Below are positions 1 through 7,697 of a DNA stretch of 43,532 bases, piece by piece. Position numbers and translations under genes: made by a program. The notes under the pieces were generated by a model, which was not told the DNA's origin, did no database searches, and saw nothing but the letters and a program-made list of their open reading frames with translations. The DNA comes from Tetragenococcus sp041859945 (lineage in GTDB: Bacteria; Bacillota; Bacilli; Lactobacillales; Enterococcaceae), in assembly GCA_041859945.1 (NCBI GenBank), contig JBFLGC010000021.1, positions 1 through 43,532 of the forward strand, in the 5' to 3' direction. Every line of letters begins with the position of its first letter. Position 1 is the first letter of the stretch.

Positions 1-60
1 TGATCGTATAAAAGTCTTAAAACGTTGGTAGACCAACTGTTTGATATATTTTGTTCAATA

Positions 61-1569
61 TCATAAATCATTCAGGTTATTTTTTAACTTTTGTAAAATT
101 GCAGCATTGAAGCCGTTACCATTATCTTCAACACTTATTTTATAAAAGTCTTTGGTTCCTGCTAAGTAGTCGATTGTCACGGTAATGACGAGACTCTGAT
201 CGAGAGAAAAACAATGCTTAAATATATTTTCAATAAACGTCTGTAGGATAAGTGGCGGAATCTCAGCTTCTTTCAAGGAAGGATCGACCAAAACGAGTGA
301 ATAATGAAATGTATCACCATAACGCAATTCTTGAATCTCTAAGTAATCCCTGATGTGACGTAATTCATCGCTCAATGATGTGAAATCTTGGTTGGTCTGG
401 AATAAGTAGCGTAAGTATTTGGTTGTTGAAACAGTTAAGGATTCGATTTCTTGATAATGTTGAGTCTGTATCATACTGTTGATCATCGTTAAAATATTCA
501 AATAGAAATGAGGCCGCACTTGCAAGCGAAGATAATTCGTTTCAATTTGTTTCTTAGTTAGCTCTGATTCGTAGAGATCGATTTTTAATGTTTGCGTTTC
601 TTTTACCATACTGGAAATTTGATCGTTTGCATCATCTATTTCGGTAATGCCTTCTATTAGAGCACTATTATCATTTGAAGATCGTATCAAACGATTTGTT
701 AGTCTTTTGATGGGACGGAGTACTTTTCTTTGAATATAGATCAATATCGTAAATGATATAGTGCAGATCACAATCGGGATAAGTAACATCACGATTTGTA
801 AGGTGACCATATTTTTAAAAGCATTTCTATAATCTACTTTTACATAAATCGTAAAAGGAAGTCCCGTTTCCTTTTGGCGAAAAGTCATTGCAGTAGAATT
901 GAAACTTCGTATGACTGTTTGTTTTTCTTTTAATGGTAGCAAAGAGATGATCCCGTCATTTCCTAAATTGATTTGACGTAAAGGTTCTAGAATATATTCG
1001 GTTGAAATGATGGCATGGATCAACTTGTCTTTATAAAGAATAGTTCGATAAAGATAGTCATTTTCAGTCGCATGGATCTGCTTCCAAACATTATGAGGAG
1101 TCGTTACTTGTTGATTTTCCTCTTGAAAGAATAATTTAAAAAATAAAAAGTCAGCATAAGGAATATGTAAGCTCGAAATATTCGTAAAATAATTCGTTTG
1201 CCGGGTTTGAATAATAAAAGTATAGTCGACTGAATTGTAATATTTGACGGCATCTGTGCGCGCACGAATTTTTCCAATCGAGCGATAGTATTCCGTATAT
1301 GAAGCGTTCTCAGATAAGTCGTCAAAAGCTTCATCATTGACTACCGTTGAATACATGAATTGATCGACAGCGGTCAATTCTTTACTTAAAGAGGATGCAT
1401 AGATGTTGATCGAATCTTCTATATGATTAAGATTCTGATTTTTGATCGTACTAATACTTAGAAAGCTGAAAAAAATATTGATTATCATGATTGGAATCAA
1501 TAGAAAAAGTAAAATTTTAGCATAATAATCGATAGAATGTGTTGAATTTGTGATACTAAGACGTTTCAT
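61..1569 (-). CDS. YesM-like sensor histidine kinase, C-terminally truncated
   Basis: Membrane sensor kinase of the YesM/LytS type (His_kinase family), normally paired with an AraC-type YesN response regulator controlling sugar ABC transporters. A first membrane segment (about residues 17-42) and a second (about 259-283) enclose an extracellular sensor of about 215 residues. A HAMP-like linker follows, then the phospho-acceptor motif RPHFYLN (His354), the N box (ENIFKHCF) and the G1 box (DNGNGF). The reading frame stops about 20 residues after G1, so the usual last 70 or so residues, including the G2 box of the ATP-binding fold, are missing. Family members are usually 570-600 aa; this one is 502. 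It is divergent from the permease operon starting at 1773, which it would be expected to control. No partner regulator is visible; it may lie left of the window. Family is secure; whether the kinase is functional is doubtful. Confidence 0.85.
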   Translation of the reverse strand: MKRLSITNSTHSIDYYAKILLFLLIPIMIINIFFSFLSISTIKNQNLNHIEDSINIYASSLSKELTAVDQFMYSTVVNDEAFDDLSENASYTEYYRSIGKIRARTDAVKYYNSVDYTFIIQTRQTNYFTNISSLHIPYADFLFFKLFFQEENQQVTTPHNVWKQIHATENDYLYRTILYKDKLIHAIISTEYILEPLRQINLGNDGIISLLPLKEKQTVIRSFNSTAMTFRQKETGLPFTIYVKVDYRNAFKNMVTLQIVMLLIPIVICTISFTILIYIQRKVLRPIKRLTNRLIRSSNDNSALIEGITEIDDANDQISSMVKETQTLKIDLYESELTKKQIETNYLRLQVRPHFYLNILTMINSMIQTQHYQEIESLTVSTTKYLRYLFQTNQDFTSLSDELRHIRDYLEIQELRYGDTFHYSLVLVDPSLKEAEIPPLILQTFIENIFKHCFSLDQSLVITVTIDYLAGTKDFYKISVEDNGNGFNAAILQKLKNNLNDL

Positions 1570-1621
1570 CTGTCTTCCCCCTCTTGTCTATTATACACAA
1601 AAAGTAAAGATGTGAATGTGT

Positions 1622-1658
1622 ACAATTCCGTTCTTATCGGGTAAAAAGACGGAATTGT
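1622..1658. promoter_or_regulatory. Inverted repeat between divergent kinase and permease genes
   Basis: Perfect 10-bp inverted repeat ACAATTCCGT (1622-1631) / ACGGAATTGT (1649-1658) with a 17-bp spacer in the divergent control region. It has no T-run and is far from either stop codon, so an operator is more likely than a terminator. GTTCT also recurs at 1630, 1671 and 1710, at roughly 40-bp spacing, which would put the copies on one face of the helix. The regulator is not identified. Confidence 0.45.
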
Positions 1659-1702
1659 GCATTAAAAAGTGTTCTCGATCAGAAATCGTTCGTAAAAGTT
1701 CA

Positions 1703-1716
1703 TGAAAACGTTCTTA
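1703..1716 (+). promoter_or_regulatory. cre-like site (CcpA) before the alpha-glucan operon
   Basis: TGAAAACGTTCTTA matches the Gram-positive cre consensus TGWAANCGNTNWCA at every defined position but one. It lies about 57 bp upstream of the first permease start and about 30 bp upstream of a possible -10 hexamer, a usual place for catabolite repression by CcpA. It overlaps the palindrome TTCTTAATAAGAA (1711-1723). Confidence 0.5.
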
Positions 1717-1746
1717 ATAAGAATGGGCGAGAATGCAACCTCTCTT

Positions 1747-1752
1747 TATAAT
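1747..1752 (+). promoter_or_regulatory. Candidate -10 hexamer of permease operon
   Basis: TATAAT 21 bp before the start codon at 1773. No good -35 hexamer is seen 16-18 bp upstream, as in activator-dependent promoters. The leader would be only about 14 nt and begin at the ribosome binding site AAGGAGGG (1760-1767), so the real start of transcription could lie further upstream. Confidence 0.3.
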
Positions 1753-1772
1753 AATGGTGAAGGAGGGATCAT

Positions 1773-2696
1773 ATGGAAAATGTTAAAAAGCAGAGTTTCT
1801 TTCAAAGAAAAGTTAAAGGGAGCATTCCTTTGTACGTTCTGCTATTACCATCGATTATTTTGTTAGTTTTGTTTGCCTATGTACCAATGGCAGGAATCGT
1901 GATTGCATTCAAGGATTATTCGCCTGCATTAGGGATCTTAGACAGTCCATGGGTGGGCTTCAAGTATTTCCAGCAATTTTTTAGATCGTATCAATTTAAG
2001 ACTACATTAGTCAATACTTTGAAGATTTCTTTGTATAGTATTGTGATCGGCTTCCCACTACCAATTTTACTGGCTCTGGTCTGTAATCAGATTCGTGTGG
2101 GGTGGTTCAAGAAATTCTTCCAAGTGACGACCTATTTACCACATTTTATTTCGACTATGGTCATGTGTGGGATGTTGATCTTATTCTTATCACCAACAAA
2201 CGGCTTGATTGCCAATTTTCTAGAGTTATTTGACATCAGTATGCCTGCTCTACTATCGAAACCAACATCATTTGCTAGTGTCTATGTTTGGAGTGATGTC
2301 TGGCAACATGTTGGTTGGGATAGTATCATTTATTTGGCCGCTCTATCGGCCATCGATCCGACTTTTTATGAAGCGGCGACAATGGATGGGGCTTCGCGCT
2401 TACAAAAGATCTGGTATATCGATTTACCACTACTGTTACCAACAGCTATGATTTTATTGATTTTACGTGCGGGAAACTTATTGAATATTGGCTTTGAAAA
2501 AGTTTTACTGTTACAAAATCCATTGAATATCAGCGGAAGTGAAATCATTTCGACATATGTGTACAAAGTCGGTATGCAAAATTTTCAATATAGCTATTCA
2601 ACAGCAATTGGATTATTCAATACAGTAGTAAATATCATTATTTTGTTATTTGTCAATTGGTTGTCTAAAAAGACGACGAAAACTGGTTTGTTTTAG
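1773..2696 (+). CDS. Sugar ABC transporter permease, LplB/YteP type
   Basis: Inner-membrane permease of a carbohydrate-uptake (CUT1) ABC transporter, 307 aa, close to family length. An N-terminal cytoplasmic segment precedes a first helix with the typical LplB start (LLPSIILLVLFAYVPMAG), then the characteristic FKDYSPALGILDSPWVG stretch. Five further helices follow. The EAA loop (YEAATMDGASRLQKIWYIDLP, about residues 201-221) would dock on the ATPase. It is preceded by AAGGAGGG. It is first in an operon with the second permease (gap 10 bp) and the binding lipoprotein. The substrate is inferred from the downstream glycosidases as an alpha-gluco-oligosaccharide. No ATPase gene is in the window; a shared MsmX/UgpC-type ATPase is expected elsewhere. 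Confidence 0.92.
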   Translation: MENVKKQSFFQRKVKGSIPLYVLLLPSIILLVLFAYVPMAGIVIAFKDYSPALGILDSPWVGFKYFQQFFRSYQFKTTLVNTLKISLYSIVIGFPLPILLALVCNQIRVGWFKKFFQVTTYLPHFISTMVMCGMLILFLSPTNGLIANFLELFDISMPALLSKPTSFASVYVWSDVWQHVGWDSIIYLAALSAIDPTFYEAATMDGASRLQKIWYIDLPLLLPTAMILLILRAGNLLNIGFEKVLLLQNPLNISGSEIISTYVYKVGMQNFQYSYSTAIGLFNTVVNIIILLFVNWLSKKTTKTGLF

Positions 2697-2706
2697 GAGG
2701 GATAAA

Positions 2707-3618
2707 ATGGAAGCTTCAGTGTCGCAAAGAAAACGTCGCAAGGAGAAGACCGCAAAAGATTGGCTGTTTGATTTTCTTATCTATGGTAGTTCCGTATTGC
2801 TGATTTTAGTAATCATTTATCCTTTGTGGTTTGTCATCATCGCCTCCTTTAGTGATCCAGCCGATGTGGCCAACGGAAATATTTGGTTTTGGCCGAATGA
2901 GTGGAAGTTAGATGGGTATCGTGAATTATTTAAAACGCCACTTATTTGGCGCAGTTACGGAAATACGATTGCTTATACTCTTTTGGGAACTGTCTTTGCT
3001 TTATTAGTCAATATCCCAGCTGGCTATGCTCTTTCAAGAAAAGATTTGATGGGGCGTAAATGGTTATCCGTTTTTTACGTGATTCCTATGTTTATAGGGG
3101 GCGGATTGATTCCGACCTATTTGACGGTCAAATCAGTGGGGCTATTAGATAGTTTTTGGGTCATGATCGTACCATTTGCCGTTTCTAGTTACAATATCAT
3201 TGTAGCACGGACATTCTTTAATAATAGTATTCCAGACGGTTTATGGGAAGCTGCTCAAATCGATGGTTGTTCAACGATTCGTTACTTTATCCGCATCGTA
3301 ATACCACTATCTAAGGCGATTTTAGCGGTGATCGGTTTATGGACTGCGGTAGGTATTTGGAATTCTTGGTTCAATGCCCTGATCTATTTGACCAATGAAA
3401 ACCTACAGCCTCTGCAACTTATTTTGCGTCGGCTTTTGATCAGTAATCAAATGTTACAAAGTCAAGCAACAGGAGCAATTGCTTCGGAACTACGGGCAAC
3501 AGCTGATATGATGAAGTATGCGGCCATTGTGATTTCAACTGCACCAATTATGATGTTATATCCATTTTTACAAAAATACTTTAACCAAGGTGTCATGATC
3601 GGCGCCATTAAAGAATAG
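2707..3618 (+). CDS. Sugar ABC transporter permease, LplC/YtcP type
   Basis: Second CUT1 permease subunit, partner of the gene before it. The start at 2707 (303 aa) is chosen because AGGAGGG (2695-2701) sits 5 bp before this ATG; a longer frame from 2650 would lie within the preceding gene and add 19 residues out of keeping with the family. It has six predicted membrane helices, and the EAA loop reads LWEAAQIDGCSTIRYFIRIVIPLS. The C terminus (KYFNQGVMIGAIKE) is the usual ending of this subfamily (KYFVKGVMIGAVKG in relatives). The binding protein gene starts 15 bp downstream. Confidence 0.92.
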   Translation: MEASVSQRKRRKEKTAKDWLFDFLIYGSSVLLILVIIYPLWFVIIASFSDPADVANGNIWFWPNEWKLDGYRELFKTPLIWRSYGNTIAYTLLGTVFALLVNIPAGYALSRKDLMGRKWLSVFYVIPMFIGGGLIPTYLTVKSVGLLDSFWVMIVPFAVSSYNIIVARTFFNNSIPDGLWEAAQIDGCSTIRYFIRIVIPLSKAILAVIGLWTAVGIWNSWFNALIYLTNENLQPLQLILRRLLISNQMLQSQATGAIASELRATADMMKYAAIVISTAPIMMLYPFLQKYFNQGVMIGAIKE

Positions 3619-3633
3619 GAAGGAAAAAAGAAA

Positions 3634-5205
3634 ATGAAGAAAAAAAGTTGGCAGTATTTATTGGTTTCTACCGCAGTATTAGGTTTATTAGCTGGTTGTG
3701 GATCTAGTTCTGATAAAACCGATGCAACGGCAAGTTCTGAAAGTGGGAAAGATACTTTCAAGATTGCTACCGTTCGTTGGAGCGATTGGGGCGATGATTT
3801 TACCAAAGGTTTTTTAGAAGAAAGTCAGAAAGATGCAGGGATCTCAATTGATTGGGATACCTATATCAGTGCAGATTGGGGCGATAAAAAATCAGTACTC
3901 ATGGCCAGTGGCGATTTACCAGATGCCTTTTTAGGATCGAATGCTTTAACAGATTCAGAAATTTCACAAAATCAATCTTTATTTATTCTATTGGAAGATT
4001 ATATTGAAAAAGATATGCCTAACTTGAAAGCAGCGATGGAAAAAGAACCAAAGCTTAAAGCCATGATCACTTCACCAGACGGACATATTTATAGTTTGCC
4101 GAAAAAATCACCTATGCGTCCGGTGATCGGTAATCAATTATTTATTAATAAAACTTGGCTAGATAATTTGGACCTGGACATGCCAGATACTTATGAAGAC
4201 TTTATCAAAGTGTTGAGGGCTTTTAAAGAAGAGGATGCTAATGGTAACGGTGATTTGAATGATGAGATCCCTTATGGAGCAGGAAATGTCGATCCTACTT
4301 TTGCCTATATTTTGCCATTTGACAATCGATTAGGTGCTGATAATACTTACGAAATGTCTGTGAAAGATGATACACCAGTTTATTTACGTTCGGAAGAGAG
4401 TTATCGTGATGGAATCGCTGCGATGCATGAGGCTTTTGAAGCGGGCTTGATTGATTCAGAATTGTTTACACAAGATCAATCGATGAGCGACTCAAAACGG
4501 ATGGATAAAGATGTGGCTCGGGTCGGTGTATCAGGTGGCTGGACCGCAGATGCAACGTTTGGGCTTCATGCAGATGAATATGTGGCTTTGACACCTTTGA
4601 AAGGTCCTGATGGCAATCGTTATGTACTCTCTGATCCAGAACATTACAATTATAGCCGTAATGAATTAATGATCACTACTTCTTGTGAAGATCCAGAAGC
4701 CTTGTTAAAATGGGCGGATTCTCTATATACTGATGATGCCAGTATTCAAACGTACTATGGTTCCTTTGGGGTCGGTGTAGAAAAAGATGGTGACCGTTAC
4801 ACTGTTTTACCACCAGAAGATGACCAATCAGCAGATACTTGGGCTTGGGTCAATTCTTTACGAGATTTTGGTCCAAAATTTGTTGAAGATGGGTTCAATG
4901 ATCGAGTTGACATCGATGATACACAAGGCGATGGTCTTAAATTAAAGCTAGATGCTGAAATCAATCAATATGCATTACCAGCCTTCCCAAACGTTTCTTA
5001 TACACCAGAAGAGTTGAATCAATTAGCTTCGATCTATGTCGACATGAGTTCTTATGTTTCTCAGACGGCAGCTAAATGGATCGTTGAAGGTGGGATTAAA
5101 GACGAATGGGATGATTATTTGAAACAGTTGGATGCCATGGGATTAAAAGATTTTATGCAGATTCAACAAGATGCCTATGATCGTTACCAAGCTGCTGTGG
5201 AATAA
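3634..5205 (+). CDS. Extracellular solute-binding lipoprotein (LplA-type) of sugar ABC transporter
   Basis: Substrate-binding protein, 523 aa, anchored outside the membrane. It has a basic N terminus, a hydrophobic stretch and the lipobox LLAG-Cys22, followed by a Ser/Asp-rich linker. The mature part starts DTFKIATVRWSDWGDDF and has the large two-lobed fold size of the LplA/YtcQ group (about 500 aa) rather than the roughly 420 aa of maltose-binding proteins. An Asp/Asn-rich loop (EDANGNGDLNDEIPYG, about residues 198-213) resembles the Ca-binding loop common in this group. It is third in the operon with the two permeases. The ligand is not readable from sequence; the neighbouring GH87-like and GH31 enzymes argue for alpha-glucan oligosaccharides. 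Confidence 0.92.
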   Translation: MKKKSWQYLLVSTAVLGLLAGCGSSSDKTDATASSESGKDTFKIATVRWSDWGDDFTKGFLEESQKDAGISIDWDTYISADWGDKKSVLMASGDLPDAFLGSNALTDSEISQNQSLFILLEDYIEKDMPNLKAAMEKEPKLKAMITSPDGHIYSLPKKSPMRPVIGNQLFINKTWLDNLDLDMPDTYEDFIKVLRAFKEEDANGNGDLNDEIPYGAGNVDPTFAYILPFDNRLGADNTYEMSVKDDTPVYLRSEESYRDGIAAMHEAFEAGLIDSELFTQDQSMSDSKRMDKDVARVGVSGGWTADATFGLHADEYVALTPLKGPDGNRYVLSDPEHYNYSRNELMITTSCEDPEALLKWADSLYTDDASIQTYYGSFGVGVEKDGDRYTVLPPEDDQSADTWAWVNSLRDFGPKFVEDGFNDRVDIDDTQGDGLKLKLDAEINQYALPAFPNVSYTPEELNQLASIYVDMSSYVSQTAAKWIVEGGIKDEWDDYLKQLDAMGLKDFMQIQQDAYDRYQAAVE

Positions 5206-5213
5206 GCTTTTGA

Positions 5214-5241
5214 GAAAGGACATCCCTAAAGATGTCCTTTC
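5214..5241 (+). terminator. Hairpin after binding-protein gene (partial terminator or mRNA stabiliser)
   Basis: Perfect 11-bp stem GAAAGGACATC / GATGTCCTTTC with loop CCTAAA, 8 bp after the stop codon. Only a short T tract (TTAT) follows, so read-through into the next gene is likely. Such hairpins often raise the level of binding-protein mRNA relative to downstream genes. Confidence 0.6.
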
Positions 5242-5280
5242 TTATACATAGAAATAAGACTAGACACAAGGAGGCCCAAG

Positions 5281-7053
5281 ATGAAGCAATATTTCTTTAT
5301 TATTTTTTTTATCATGATCAATTTCTTTTACGCAACTCAAACTGGTATTGCCGAAACCAAGGTTGGGGCAGATGTTTTCTATCAGCAATTTGAAGCGGAA
5401 GATCAAAAGACAAATGCTCAAATCATCACCGATGAGACCGCCTATTTCACACCGGGTTCAGAAGCTTCTGGAAAAAGTTATGTGCGTTTGGAAAATACCG
5501 ACGATGCAATTTCTTTTGAAACAACCACAAAATGCGATTCTTTGATCATCCGCTTTTGTATCCCTGATAGCAAATCTGGCAGTGGTCAAGAAGTAAGTTT
5601 GACTTTATGGACAGACGATAACAAACAAAGTATCACCCTTTCTTCAAAATTATCTTGGGTGTATGGGGCGTTTCCTTGGAGCAATGATCCTGCAGAAGGC
5701 AACTCACATTATTATTTTGATGATAAAATCATCGTTTTTGAGGAAACACTTGCTAAAGGAACAATGATCAAACTGGAAAAAACAGCAGCAGATCAAGCTG
5801 AATACTATCTGATCGATCTATTGGATACGGAAAAAAGGCCAGAAGCTATTGCACAACCAGAAAATAGTCTGTCTATTATCGATTTTGGAGCGGTTGCTAA
5901 TGATGGAAGTGATGATACAACAGCTATTACGGAAGCAATCGCTAAAGCAGCAGAAACTGGACAAGTCGTTTATTTTCCAGAGGGGATTTTTAATGTTTAC
6001 AATCCTGTTTTGGTCAAAGGGATCATGCTGACTAAAAATGATTTAGAAATTGCCGGATCAGGAATGTGGCATACACGATTAGAAACGAAAACTGCCGGTT
6101 TTTATATTCGTGGTGAAAATATAACCGTAAAAGATTTAGCTATTTTTGGTCAAACTGAAGTGCGACGAGATAATGAACCACCTGCTATTGCTGTAGAATC
6201 AGATACGAGTCAAAGTAAAAATATTCATTTAGAAAATCTATGGATCGAACATACTAAAGTTGGTGTTTGGGCCAATCGTATCGAGGAATTAACTATTACA
6301 GGATGTCGTATGCGCAATCTATTAGCTGATGGTGTTAATTTATGTAGAGGAACGTCCAATAGTGAAGTCTCTAATAGTGATTTTCGTAATACAGGCGATG
6401 ATGGTATTGCTATGTGGTCAAGTTCATTAGCTGATACTAATAATAGAATTTTTAACAACACTGTTCGCTACCCTTGGTTGGCTAATAATATCGCAATCTA
6501 CGGAGGCAAAGACAATCAAATTTATCAAAATGCTATCTATGATACGGTTGGTATGGGTGGTGGTTTGAATATCAGTACTCGGTTTGAGCCAGAGAATTTT
6601 GCTGGCGAAACGATCATTCGCGATAATCTTATGGTCCGTACAGGGAGTTTTGAAAATGATACGAAAAAAGAATATGGTGCCGTGTGGGTAAATACGGAAC
6701 CGGATTATGACAATAGTGGGATCATAACGATTGAAAATAATGATATCAAAGATAGTGTTTACCAAGGAATTTATCTTTTTAATTCCGGAAATTTAACTGG
6801 AATGACGATTAAAGACAATAAGTTAGTAGGGGGCACAACTTATGGCATCGAAGTAGATGATCTAGCAAAAGGTGAGGTTAAATTGGTGGATAATCAGATA
6901 GAAGGATTTGCTAAAGGTTCCATCCGTAATGAAAGTGAGCTACAATTGGTCGAAAAAAAAAGGAAATTTAACAATTTAGCTATCCTGCTTATCCTTTGTT
7001 TGGTCGTTATGGTCAGCTGTGGATTAGTTCTTACGAGGAGGAAGAAAAGATGA
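5281..7053 (+). CDS. Membrane-tethered beta-helix glycosidase resembling GH87 (alpha-1,3-glucanase/mycodextranase)
   Basis: Exported enzyme, 590 aa: signal peptide (about 1-24), N-terminal CBM35-like module beginning YQQFEAED (about 33-185), right-handed beta-helix (about 197-545) starting IDFGAVANDGSDDTTAI, and a C-terminal membrane helix with basic tail (NLAILLILCLVVMVSCGLVL, then RRKKR). The helix part carries a series of motifs that I recall from GH87 enzymes: GSGMWHTRL, WIEHTKVGVW, LLADGVNL, NTGDDGIAMWS and LANNIAIYGG. Acidic residues in ADGVN and GDDG are candidates for catalysis. It is not a typical pectate lyase: the PL1/PL9 signatures are absent. Position between a sugar importer and a GH31 alpha-glucosidase fits cleavage of an alpha-glucan at the cell surface. 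The GH87 assignment is from memory of the family and unverified; any other 'pectate_lyase_3' beta-helix enzyme is the alternative. Confidence 0.7.
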   Translation: MKQYFFIIFFIMINFFYATQTGIAETKVGADVFYQQFEAEDQKTNAQIITDETAYFTPGSEASGKSYVRLENTDDAISFETTTKCDSLIIRFCIPDSKSGSGQEVSLTLWTDDNKQSITLSSKLSWVYGAFPWSNDPAEGNSHYYFDDKIIVFEETLAKGTMIKLEKTAADQAEYYLIDLLDTEKRPEAIAQPENSLSIIDFGAVANDGSDDTTAITEAIAKAAETGQVVYFPEGIFNVYNPVLVKGIMLTKNDLEIAGSGMWHTRLETKTAGFYIRGENITVKDLAIFGQTEVRRDNEPPAIAVESDTSQSKNIHLENLWIEHTKVGVWANRIEELTITGCRMRNLLADGVNLCRGTSNSEVSNSDFRNTGDDGIAMWSSSLADTNNRIFNNTVRYPWLANNIAIYGGKDNQIYQNAIYDTVGMGGGLNISTRFEPENFAGETIIRDNLMVRTGSFENDTKKEYGAVWVNTEPDYDNSGIITIENNDIKDSVYQGIYLFNSGNLTGMTIKDNKLVGGTTYGIEVDDLAKGEVKLVDNQIEGFAKGSIRNESELQLVEKKRKFNNLAILLILCLVVMVSCGLVLTRRKKR

Positions 7054-7697
7054 ATGGTTTATTTAATGTAGATAGTCGACTGATGCGTTTGCTTGCGAGA
7101 TTGACCGATATAGTATTGCTAAATATCTTATTTATCGTTGCCTCCTTACCAATTGTGACGATTGGGGCGGCGTGGACGAGTCTTTTGACCAGTTGGCAAC
7201 ATATTTTACGAGGTCATGATAATGAACTTGTAGTTGGCTATTTTCGACTTTTCAAAAGTAATTGGAAGCAAGCCACGATTTTATGGGGCATTACCACCTT
7301 TTTAATGGTTATATTTGTAGTAGATTTTATTTTATTACAGCAAGCAGGAACACCTATGAAATACATCGGAAAAGGGATACTACTTATATTTACAGCTCTG
7401 TTACTGTCGGTCTCATCTATTTGGTTTGCGTATATTGGTCGCTATCAGGATAAATTAAAGCAAGTGATAAAGAATTCGTTTATTATCATGATCAATCAAT
7501 TGCCTTGGGGGTTGTTGTTGCTATTTCTAAATGGGGGAATGCTTTATCTAAGCTTTAGTTCTCCAGAACGGTTATTGACGGCGATTTATTGCTTTACTTT
7601 TTTTGCATTTTCGCTTGTTGCTAGTGGTAATGCGTGGATCATGAAGAAAATATTTATTAAATTAGAAACGAATATGAAAGTGAAGGTGTTAAATTAA
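7050..7697 (+). CDS. YesL-like DUF624 membrane protein
   Basis: Integral membrane protein of the YesL/DUF624 family, 215 aa, whose genes regularly accompany LplB/LplC-type transporters; biochemical role unknown. The start at 7050 overlaps the previous stop (ATGA) and has GAGGAGGAAG upstream, so the longer frame from 6996 is not used. The N terminus (LARLTDIVLLNILFIVASLPIVTIGAAWTSL) is the family signature. About five hydrophobic segments follow. Translationally coupled to the beta-helix gene and, by abutting stop and start codons, to the GH31 gene. Confidence 0.85.
   Translation: MNGLFNVDSRLMRLLARLTDIVLLNILFIVASLPIVTIGAAWTSLLTSWQHILRGHDNELVVGYFRLFKSNWKQATILWGITTFLMVIFVVDFILLQQAGTPMKYIGKGILLIFTALLLSVSSIWFAYIGRYQDKLKQVIKNSFIIMINQLPWGLLLLFLNGGMLYLSFSSPERLLTAIYCFTFFAFSLVASGNAWIMKKIFIKLETNMKVKVLN

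Noticed and set aside
5281..7053. Pectate lyase as the function of the beta-helix protein in region 1
   Set aside because: Only the general 'pectate_lyase_3' opening is shared; PL1, PL9 and GH28 signatures are missing and the neighbouring GH31 fits alpha-glucan better.
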